Both the position numbers and the translations under genes were made by a program. Positions 22,639 through 30,927 of a DNA stretch of 30,927 nucleotides are shown piece by piece. Each line of letters opens with the position of its first letter. Position 1 is the stretch's first letter. This stretch comes from Polysphondylium violaceum (taxonomy: Eukaryota > Evosea > Eumycetozoa > Dictyosteliales > Dictyosteliaceae). The stretch spans positions 1-30,927 of the forward strand of contig AJWJ01000269.1 of NCBI GenBank assembly GCA_000277445.1, read 5' to 3'. The notes under the pieces were generated by a model. The model was not told the DNA's origin and did not search any database. It worked only from the letters and a program-made list of their open reading frames with translations.

Positions 22639-24282
22639 ATGATGGACCAATTATTCTTTTCTGTGTTTAGAAACAAGTATTTGTTTAATAAAATAGTAAT
22701 ACACGCCTTTACTGATTACATTGTCATAAAGAATATATTGCAATTGGATAAACAATATGATAGATTGGTGACTTTGAACAAATTAAACATACCAGTTGTT
22801 TACCATATACTAGATATCAATTATTTCCATTTTTACAACACCCATAAACATAAACATTTGATCACACATGTCATTGTATCTTCGTACTTTTATAAATATC
22901 ATTTACATCTTTTAAAAGGTGATGATGATCATCAACAACAACAACAACAACTACAACAAACAACAATAAAACCAATATTATTTGGAATTAGTACAACTAG
23001 AGAAAGTGATCCATTGATACCTGCAGATGAATTGCCAGCGTCGATTAAATACTTTAAATACACAATCGTTAGACCAATCAGTAAAGAATATATTCCCGAA
23101 TCTGTTACATCATTGTATCTTGGTGTCACTGTAGATGTGGGCGTGATTCCAAATACTGTCAAAACATTGGTGATGTATATAGATTTACCAGGTCTCAATC
23201 CCCCGCCGTTGGTAGATTTCAACATTGAATCTCTACCAAAGTCTCTGACAAGCTTTTCTTTTCACGATTGTTTTTTTAGAGCCCATTCATTCAATTTAGA
23301 AAAGATGCCCCCAAAGTTAGTCTATTTGAATATCAAGGTCTTTAAAGGCAGTCTGATAGGCACCTCTCGTACAGGATCCATAAAGTATCTTGTATTTTGT
23401 TCAAAATCCATGAGCGAGATACCAAGTAGTGTCACATACCTCTATTTAGACGATGCCATGTGGGAATCATCAACACCAACACCACCATCGATTCAATTGC
23501 CTCCATTTCTTTCATACTTTAGTTATATAAAAAGTGTGAGTAGAATTGCTATGCCAACCATTCCCAAACTCTTGCCTCCTCATTTGAAATCGCTTGCCTT
23601 GAATCAATGTTTATTCAAAGACATCACCAGAGATAATTGTCCACCCGGTGTATTGTATTACAAAAACGTAAGCGATAGAAAAGAAAGAAGTCAACCATTT
23701 ATTCCACCATCTGCTACAAACGTCAACATTTTCCTTAGCGATAAAATAGATGCCTATCCAATCATCCCGCCATCAGTGACCACATTGAAAATCAAATGCT
23801 CGCCATCACTCTCTAAATCTCTTCCTCGAGGATTCTTTCCCAACAACATCACCACTCTGACACTCTGCTATGACGGCAAGCTCTCACCTGGCACCATTCC
23901 ATTCAGTGTAACCAAACTAAAACTCCAATACTCTAAACCAATCAAGGTCGATGTCATTCCCTACAGTGTAAAGAAACTATCGTTGTCCAGTAAAAAACCC
24001 GTCAAGCCAATCATAATTCCCACCAGCGTCACAACTCTTGGCTTTGAATATCAAAATCAAATCTACCCGGGTATTCAAATACCAACCAGTATCAAGACAT
24101 TGAAAGTAGCCAATCCAAATATCGTCAACTTTCCCTTTCACCTCTTTCCTAGTATATCAACATTTTGTTCAGGGGCCCCTGATAGTAGAAGACATAGATA
24201 TTTTGAGGAAGCCTATGACTCAATGACCAATTTCCCAAAGAATATTAAAATTGTAAAGTTGACTCACAAAAATAGAAAATAA
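22639..24282 (+). CDS. FNIP repeat-containing protein
   Basis: A single exon of 547 residues. The N-terminal module LFFSVFRNKYLFNKIVIHAF resembles the F-box-like start common to dictyostelid FNIP proteins. Residues 120 to the end carry about a dozen repeats with the core IP.SVT.L.L, for example IPESVTSLYLG, IPSSVTYLYLD, IPPSVTTLKIK, IPFSVTKLKLQ, IPYSVKKLSLS and IPTSVTTLGFE. FNIP repeats are leucine-rich-repeat-like solenoid units much expanded in dictyostelids; they probably bind proteins, but targets are unknown. A short Gln run lies near residue 97. The 3' half is richer in C than the 5' part. The second ATG codon (22642) is equally usable. Confidence 0.88.
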   Translation: MMDQLFFSVFRNKYLFNKIVIHAFTDYIVIKNILQLDKQYDRLVTLNKLNIPVVYHILDINYFHFYNTHKHKHLITHVIVSSYFYKYHLHLLKGDDDHQQQQQQLQQTTIKPILFGISTTRESDPLIPADELPASIKYFKYTIVRPISKEYIPESVTSLYLGVTVDVGVIPNTVKTLVMYIDLPGLNPPPLVDFNIESLPKSLTSFSFHDCFFRAHSFNLEKMPPKLVYLNIKVFKGSLIGTSRTGSIKYLVFCSKSMSEIPSSVTYLYLDDAMWESSTPTPPSIQLPPFLSYFSYIKSVSRIAMPTIPKLLPPHLKSLALNQCLFKDITRDNCPPGVLYYKNVSDRKERSQPFIPPSATNVNIFLSDKIDAYPIIPPSVTTLKIKCSPSLSKSLPRGFFPNNITTLTLCYDGKLSPGTIPFSVTKLKLQYSKPIKVDVIPYSVKKLSLSSKKPVKPIIIPTSVTTLGFEYQNQIYPGIQIPTSIKTLKVANPNIVNFPFHLFPSISTFCSGAPDSRRHRYFEEAYDSMTNFPKNIKIVKLTHKNRK

Positions 24283-24849
24283 AACTTTTATTCCACCCCT
24301 GATAGTCCAATGCTTCTAGGAGAAGATGATCATAGACAAGAGCCTTCTTTTTTAAAATTTAAACAACTTTATAAATAAATAATATACTAGAGTAACCGAG
24401 GTATTGAATATGCAGACAATGCAGTATTGGTCTATAAATAACCGGTGATGTGGAGGTAAAAATTGAATTTTCCAAAGATAGTAGCTATACATGAAGAAGA
24501 AACTGATGTTCATTTTTCAGAAAAGGGAGATCTTTTTTCAAAAAAAAAAATCAAAAAACCAAAGTGAAATAACGTCTGCTCATATATTAAATCTTGCCCT
24601 TCTTATTTTATACTACTAACCAAACCCATTAAAACTTTTTTTGTCATGATAAAGATTATTCACAGGAGTGATAATCACCCCAGATCTTAAAATAAATCCC
24701 TATTGTCTTTAAAACCTTTACACAGATATATTAAAAGAAAAAAATAGATGTCAAGATTTTTTGATTGCAAAAACTTTTTAAAAAAAAAAACAGAACTGAT
24801 CCGTTGATCTATTTTATGCTAAGAGCTCACTTACTAGACACAAATACAA
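24283..24849. other. Intergenic, no gene seen
   Basis: About 570 nt. An AATAAATAATAT polyadenylation-like stretch lies near 24374. The stretch 24390-24530 has moderately coding-like composition but only short frames, and I could not match it to any gene here. A tracts lie at 24540-24549 and 24779-24790. No RNA gene is apparent. Confidence 0.55.
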
Positions 24850-25531
24850 ATGACAGTGACGAATCATATTTCAAAAGCTTTTGACAAGTCTGGAATTAGA
24901 AATACTGTTTATGATTTAATTTCACAACGTGGGTAGTTTAAATTGTTTTGATTGAAGAAAATTAAACTAATAATCATTTTTAGAGGCTTACGGTACTGTC
25001 AATGGTAAGAAATTAACATATGAAACAAACCAATCAAGATTAGAACATGATTTTAAAACTGGTGTACGAGAACAATTTGCCATAGGTGGAGAATTTCCAA
25101 CCTGTAGTAAAGGAAAAGTTACTAATATAGATCTTTACCCTATTGATTTTGAAAAAGCTCTTCCGTTGACTCAATTAAACAATTTTGATTTTAAAATTCC
25201 AGACCAGCCTATTTGTTTCCAAGATAAAACAAACATAGTTTATATTGGCCCCTCTAAAGACCTTAAAAAGAAATTAGAAATTTATTATTTTAAATTCTTT
25301 ACTAAAAGCTATACAATTGCATCTCAATACCAAAAATTTATGTCAGAGACAAATTGGCAATGTAAAGGATTGGATCAGAAAGATGTCAAATCCAATGCTT
25401 TTTTTATAACAAAATCAAAGAATGTAAAAAAGATAAAGGATAGTGATTTTCACCATATAACTTTTAGTTTCAATTACAATACACTAGGTGGTGTATGTGT
25501 CTTACGCTTACCTCCAAATAAATTTAATTAA
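24850..25531 (+). CDS. Orphan two-exon protein, unrecognised
   Basis: Exon 1 24850-24928 and exon 2 24984-25531 give 208 residues; the intron donor GTGGGT is atypical, the acceptor TTTTTAG is normal, and without splicing the frame closes at once after the donor. The protein starts MTVTNHISKAFDKSGIRNTV, continues AYGTVNGKKLTYETNQSRLE, has GGEFPTCSKGKVTNIDLYP in the middle, and ends with a Lys-rich segment and HHITFSFNYNTLGGVCVLRL. There is no signal peptide, membrane segment or low-complexity run. Predicted strands alternate with helices, suggesting a compact globular domain. I recognise no family. The lack of Asn/Gln runs and the sustained frame argue for a real gene. Confidence 0.6.
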
Positions 25532-25616
25532 AGTAATTTTTTCATTTTTTTCAAATTTTCAGTAAAAACCATCACTTTCATTTCTCTGATCGCCCATGCA
25601 AATTTAATTAATTAAA

Positions 25617-27429
25617 ATGAAATCATTAATAAATAGATATGTCTGTCCTAAGAGATCAAGTACAGTGTCTATATTTAGAAATAACAACACTAGAGCACTA
25701 CTATCATCTTGTACAGCAACAATAGATCATAGTAAAAAGAGTATTAATACTCATGTAAATAATAATAATAATAATAATAATATTAATCATCACAAAAGTA
25801 GTCAATCATTATTTTATAATAGTATTAGTTTGAATAGTAATTTTAGTATTAGAACTTTTATTTCATCAAACAACAACAACAACAACAACAATAGCAATAA
25901 TGAACAACAAATAGATACTAAATATCAATCCTATATTGATAATGCAATTGATAATTTTAAATTAAAACAAATTGATTTAACATTAGAGTTTATAGACAGA
26001 GCTATTAAACTATGTCCCAATAGAGCAGATGCTTATTTGTTAAGAGCTGACATTAATCATAATTTGTTATTAGAAGAAAAGAATAGTTCAATCAATGATT
26101 ATAAAAAAGCATTGCAACTCTTATCATCCTCTGCACCCAATATATCATTATCTATTCTATTCTCAATGTTGGAATTATCAGATACCCCAAATGAAATCAA
26201 AGAATATATCGATAAAATTAAACTAATTGATCCTTTCAATGTATGTAGTGTAGACTGACGTTTGTTGTTAATGTTTCATAACAGATACTAATATCTATAA
26301 TCTCTTTTAGAAAAAGATAATGACTGATTACAATGATGATAAAGATAGGAAATTGGCATATGCCAAGGATCTCTTTGAAAAAGGAGATAATTATGGCACT
26401 TTTCTCTTGGCAAGCATAGCCAAAGAGATGGAGGACTATAGTAAAGCTGAACCTTTATTTAAACAAGTGATTGAATTAGAGAAACAGAGATTAGATACCA
26501 TGCTTATTAGGGAACCACAGCTCATACACAACAGATTCATTGTCGATGAAATTGTAGAGGATGATGGCACAGTGTATAAAAGAATCATAGAGTATGATGG
26601 AACAGAGGAGAAAAAGACACTATTCCTCGCCTACTCTGGCTTGGGTAGCATATATGTCACTCTTGATAGACTGATTGATGCTTTTGACAACTTTATTGCT
26701 GCACAACAACTCGAGCCCAATCTTAGTGTGTTTAGCTTTATCTTTTCTCGTTTGCTCTTTCAAACAGGCCACTATGAGGAAGCCTATGCCTATTTGGAGC
26801 AATCACTCAAATCTGATCAAATCTTTGCAGGCAAGACTGCCGACTACAAACGTTCGCTCAAGGCCGACATCCTGATTGCGCTGGGCGACTACCAACATGC
26901 AGTGTTTGAATTGCTCACAGTATTCTTTGGCCTGCTCAAAAAAGAGACCGACTCTAAAGAAGAATCTCAACGTCTCACCAAACTCATGTCACTCATGCTC
27001 CAACTCTTTAGCAAGCTCTTTTCGCTCTCGCCCGCCACCGCCGCGCCCGAGATCAAGGCCTTGGTGGACCCATTTCTCATCAAACACGATCCAGGCAGTC
27101 TCCTCGCCACCCCACCCCAGTCCATGACCGACATGTACAATCAGAGCGAGATACTCAACTCTGTCTACAACGATCTCTTTTATGAGAGCGGTATCATCCA
27201 CAACTCCTCAGTGTCGCCCCAAACCCTTGCCTCTATCCGTACACGTGCCCACTTTTTCGACTATCTCTACTACTCACTCAGAGACTCGTCTGCCCTGGTC
27301 CTCTTTAAAAACCCCTTGCTCACCATCGAAGAGTTTGAGAAATCCCTCGATCACCTCTCTCCCCAACGCAAAGAGGTCCACCACGAGCAATTCAAAGTCT
27401 ATAAAAATTTATTCCCCAAATTATTTTAA
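25617..27429 (+). CDS. TPR-repeat protein with mitochondrial-type presequence
   Basis: Exon 1 25617-26240 and exon 2 26311-27429 give 580 residues. The first 35 residues (MKSLINRYVCPKRSSTVSIF onward) are rich in Arg, Ser and Thr and free of acids, typical of a matrix presequence. Asn runs follow near residues 45 and 85. Tetratricopeptide-like helix pairs occur around residues 105-165 (DNAIDNFKLKQIDLTLEFID, DAYLLRADINHN), 215-300 (AKDLFEKGDNYGTFLLASIA, AEPLFKQVIELE) and 320-400 (AYSGLGSIYVTLDRLIDAFD, RLLFQTGHYEEAYAYLEQSL). The C-terminal 180 residues are helical without clear TPRs. Function is unknown beyond protein binding; the mitochondrial location is inferred. G+C content rises sharply in the second half (26840-27400). 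Confidence 0.8.
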
Positions 27430-27879
27430 AAGTAATAAATTGTTTTTATATCTCATAATGTATATCCATATCATCTCTATATCTGTATGAGTGGAGTGTG
27501 TCTATATAAATTCTTTGAAAATTAAAAAACACTGATTCTTCATTCTTTGTCATGCGTAATCTATGATGATGATCTTTTTTTTTTTTTTTTTTGTCATTTT
27601 TATTTTGTATTTTTTTTTCAATTTTTTCTCTTTTTTCATTTTTTTTTTCATTTTTCAAAGACACATCATTCATATTTATTACATTGACGACAATACAGGG
27701 TCACTCTTTTTTTATTTTGTATAATTTACTCTTTGTTTTGTAATTTTGACCGACCCCATTTTTATATATATACATTAATTCACCCCACAAATTTTAGACC
27801 AAAAATCTATTCTCTTCATCTTGATCACCACACGCCTATCACACACTCACACACGCATATAGATATATTTACTCTAAAG
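27430..27879 (+). promoter_or_regulatory. Upstream region of the AFG3-like gene
   Basis: About 450 nt between tandem plus-strand genes. T tracts lie at 27576-27592, 27610-27618 and 27641-27648. A CCACACGCCTATCACACACT/CACACACGCA run lies at 27829-27857, close to the start. No gene is seen; an open frame from 27733 in frame with the protease lacks ATG until 27880. Confidence 0.45.
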
Positions 27880-30437
27880 ATGGCAACCAATATTCTTAAG
27901 AGTAAATGGATGAATGTCTCCAAACCAGCCACTAGTAAACTTTTCACTAGATCGTTGAATAACAGTATAATCAAATCATCATCATCATTTACTTTATCGA
28001 CTAGATCATTTACATCATCATCTTCTTCTCAACAAATCAACAATAATAATATATATAGTTTATTTTCAACAAAGAAACATCAACAACAACTTCAAAATAT
28101 AACTTTAGTTAGAGATAATAAGAATTCACAACTATTATTCAAGAGATTATATGGTACAGAATTTAGAGATGACAAGGAAAAGAAAAAGGAAAAGAAAGAT
28201 GAATGGGATAATGAAGAAGAAGAACAAGAAGAAAAGAAAGAAAAGAAAGAAAAGAAAGAAAAGAAAGAAAAGAAAGAAAAACAAAGTAAAGAAGATAAAC
28301 AAGAAGAAAAAGAAGAAGAAAAAGAAGAGAAAGAAGAAAAAGATAAAAAAGAAGAAAAGGAAGACCCAGAACAAAGAAAGAAATTTGTTAATCTTATTAG
28401 TAGATTATCAATCATCTTTGGTCTTTCCATTATATATCTTAGTTTAAATCGTGCACTTGAAGAAGATCCAAGCTCTGAAGGTGCCTTTGGTCTCATCGAC
28501 TATCAATATCTTCGTTCTGAATTATTACCAAAGAGAACCATTGATAAAATTATAATCTCTGGAAACAAAGCCATCATTTATGATAGAATGGTAATGTATT
28601 TTTAGAGATCATTATCATTATTATCTTTATACTAACAACAACAATAATAATAATAATATAGGAGGATGGTCAAATGAAACTTTATAGATTAAATATTATT
28701 AGTGCAGATGATTTCCAAAGAAAGTTGGAAGAAGATCAAAAGGAATTGGGCATTGAATTGAATCAACAAGTTTTTGCATCATTCAATGAAGAAAGTAAAG
28801 TCCTTAGAGAGATATTTAGCGTTATTCCATCGTTACTCATTATTGGTGCAATCATTTACATTAGTCGTAGTTTGAATGGTGTACTTGGAAAGGGTCCAAC
28901 CTCGCTATTGGGTAAATCAAAGATTGTAAAGGCAAAATCCACCACAACATTCAAGGATGTTGCCGGTATGGAGGAGGCCAAAGAAGAGATTATGGAATTT
29001 GTTTCATTCCTCAAGAATCCAGAGAAATACAAGAGACTTGGTGCAAAGATCCCCAAGGGTGCCATCTTGGTTGGTCCCCCAGGCACTGGTAAGACCTTGT
29101 TGGCCAAGGCCACTGCTGGTGAGGCCAATGTAAACTTTTATACAATCAGTGGTTCAGATTTCATCGAGATGTTTGTCGGTGTTGGTCCCAGTCGTGTAAG
29201 AGATCTCTTTAAAGAGGCCAGAGAAAACGCACCAGCTATTGTATTTATCGATGAAATTGATGCCGTCGGTCGTGCTCGTTCACGTGGTGGATTCCACAAT
29301 GATGAGCGTGAAAACACCCTCAATCAATTGTTGGTCGAAATGGACGGTTTCTCCTCAACCTCTGACGTTATCGTGTTTGCCGGTACCAACAGACCCGATG
29401 TCCTCGATCCAGCCCTCATGAGACCCGGTCGTTTTGATCGTCAAATCTACATCGGTGCTCCCGATATCAAGGGCAGAAAAGAAATCTTTATGGTTCATCT
29501 CAAAAATGTAAAGATTGACATGGACATGGAAGAGTTGGCCAAGAAGCTTGCCACCCTTACCCCAGGTTTTTCTGGTGCCGACATTAGCAACGTGTGTAAT
29601 GAGGGTGCTCTTATTGCCGCCCGTCACGACGCCAAAAAGGCTACATTCAAACACTTTGAAGACGCAATTGAGAGAGTGTTGGTTGGTCTCGAGAGAAAGA
29701 ATCGTGTTCTCTCGCCAGAGGAAAGAAATATCGTTGCCCATCATGAAGCCGGTCACGCTATTGTTGGCTGGTATCTCGAGCACACTGATCCACTCTTAAA
29801 GGTCTCTATTGTACCAAGAGGCATGGGTACCCTGGGCTTTGCTCAATATCAGCCCAAAGATCAATACCTCTACACCAGAGAACAACTCCAAGACCGTATT
29901 TGCGTCACCTTGGGTGGTCGTATCGCAGAATCTATCATTTTTGGCAAAATCTCAACCGGTGCCCAAGATGATTTGGAAAAGGTGACCAAGATTGCCTCAT
30001 CCCAAGTTGTACATTATGGAATGAATGACAAGGTTGGCTACGTGTCATTCAAAAAGGAAAACGACGACATCACCGTAGAAAAACCCTACAGTCAAGCCAC
30101 CTCTAGACTCATTGATCAAGAAACTAGAAAGATTGTCAACGAGGCCTATCAAAAAACCTATAATCTCTTGGTTGACAAAAAAGAAGAAGTATTAAAACTC
30201 GCCAAAGTCCTCTTGGAAAAGGAAGTTCTCGTTAGGGATGACCTCCGTCAATTATTGGGTCCACGTCCATTTAGTGAAAAAACCACTTGGTCTGAATTAA
30301 CTGGCGAAAGTGATTCTATTAAGAAGGAAGATGATACTACTACTGAAAATAATAATAATAATGATACCACCACTGCCACCACCCAAAATGATTCAAATAA
30401 TAATGAAAACAATAACACCACTACTAAATCTTCATAA
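27880..30437 (+). CDS. AFG3-like mitochondrial m-AAA protease
   Basis: Exon 1 27880-28590 and exon 2 28662-30437 give 828 residues. A Ser/Thr/Arg-rich presequence is followed by a Lys/Glu-rich tract of about 75 residues ([17 protein letters not shown] units). The first membrane segment lies near residue 175 ([18 protein letters not shown]), then a DIKKI-like intermembrane domain, a second membrane segment ([17 protein letters not shown]), and the AAA module with Walker A GPPGTGKT, Walker B FIDEID and the arginine-finger region MRPGRFDRQ. The M41 metalloprotease domain has the zinc motif HEAGH and a later ED-type ligand region ([10 protein letters not shown]). Two membrane segments and FTSH-extracellular-like domain indicate the m-AAA class (AFG3L2/paraplegin), facing the matrix in inner-membrane protein quality control and ribosome assembly. 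The C-terminus is Asn/Thr-rich. Confidence 0.95.
28185..28375 (+). repeat. Lys/Glu-rich coding tract in the AFG3-like protein
   Basis: A purine-only stretch of AAGAAAGAA and GAAGAA units encodes alternating Lys/Glu blocks between the presequence and the first membrane segment. Its reverse complement generates long Phe/Leu/Ser open frames that are artefacts. Confidence 0.8.
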
Positions 30438-30927
30438 TAATAAATTTATATATATAAACAATAACAATATATCTGCACATACACCTTTTAATATTCTGTG
30501 AATTTTATCTCTCTTTAGTTTTTGGAAAATATCTTTTTTTGGTGTGATTTTTTTCAATTATTATATCTAAATCTCAGATGGGTTTATGTTATTTTAAAAT
30601 TGTCAAAAATAATTTTTTTACCCCACAATGTCAACACACACTTGAAAGTGATTTAAAACTGATGTTTTCCCACTAGTTCATAAAAGAATTGTGTTTGAAG
30701 AGAGAGTAAAAAAAAAAAATAACAACGAATTTTGATTTACACAAAATCTCTAAACTATCTAAAAATACCCCCATTCTTTTTTAAAAACTAATGACCTCTT
30801 TTTTTTTTTTTTTTTTCTACTATCTGCAGATTTATATCAACTGGGGGAGTGATATAGGTATTTTTACGGTGTCAACCGAAAGTTATCGTTTTTTTTTTTT
30901 TTTTTTTATTTAATTTTTTTTTTTTTT
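30438..30927. other. 3' flank, no gene seen
   Basis: About 490 nt after the protease stop, with AATAAATTTATATATATAAA right behind the stop, T tracts at 30797-30815 and 30889-30927, and no coding frame or RNA gene visible. The terminal T-rich run may be the leader of a gene beyond the window. Confidence 0.5.

Noticed and set aside
24390-24530. Possible coding relic
   Set aside because: Composition is slightly coding-like but only short frames exist and no similarity to a gene in the window was found.
27733-27879. Upstream extension of the AFG3-like frame
   Set aside because: No ATG before 27880 and His/Thr-rich leader-like content; the presequence starts naturally at [10 protein letters not shown].

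Overview
The window looks like nuclear DNA of a dictyostelid social amoeba. It is strongly AT-rich, with long poly-T/poly-A tracts in compact intergenic regions and Asn-, Gln- and Ser-rich runs in proteins. Introns are short (about 40-95 nt) with GTAAGT/GTATGT donors and TAG or CAG acceptors. Several families are dictyostelid hallmarks: an HssA/B-like small protein, an extracellular-matrix protein built of 24-residue 'CTDC' repeats (EcmA/EcmB type), and an FNIP-repeat protein. The exact species cannot be fixed. Conserved exons are richer in G and C than I would expect for D. discoideum, so another dictyostelid is likelier.

Layout, left to right: SNF1/AMPK alpha kinase (+, 154-2335); HssA/B-like small protein (+, 2991-3316); NAP/SET histone chaperone (+, 3927-4947); secreted cysteine-rich CTDC-repeat matrix protein (-, 5096-7642) behind a 1.85 kb upstream region; RNase P/MRP subunit Rpp14 (-, 9495-10073); a divergent RanBP1-domain FG protein of the Nup50/RanBP3 type (+, 10289-11451); a GON4-like SANT/Myb nuclear protein (-, 11596-14592) whose last Myb domain is out of frame with the rest. 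Next come two tandem members of an unrecognised family (+, 15502-16934 and 18249-19633), with an antisense relic of the same family and copied upstream blocks between them. Then a deoxyribonucleoside kinase (+, 19861-20708), glutathione reductase (-, 20773-22167), an FNIP-repeat protein (+, 22639-24282), an orphan two-exon gene (+, 24850-25531), a mitochondrial-type TPR protein (+, 25617-27429), and an AFG3-like m-AAA protease (+, 27880-30437).

Most genes are ordinary housekeeping loci packed on both strands without operons. The accessory material is the HssA-like gene, the CTDC-repeat gene and the tandem unknown family at 15.2-19.6 kb. That last stretch is the most unusual: coding duplication, a decayed inverted copy and duplicated upstream blocks around a protein with a long hydrophobic centre and no family I can name. 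No tRNA, rRNA, CRISPR, retroelement or intact transposon was recognised. Exon joins were worked out by eye from frame continuity and splice consensus.
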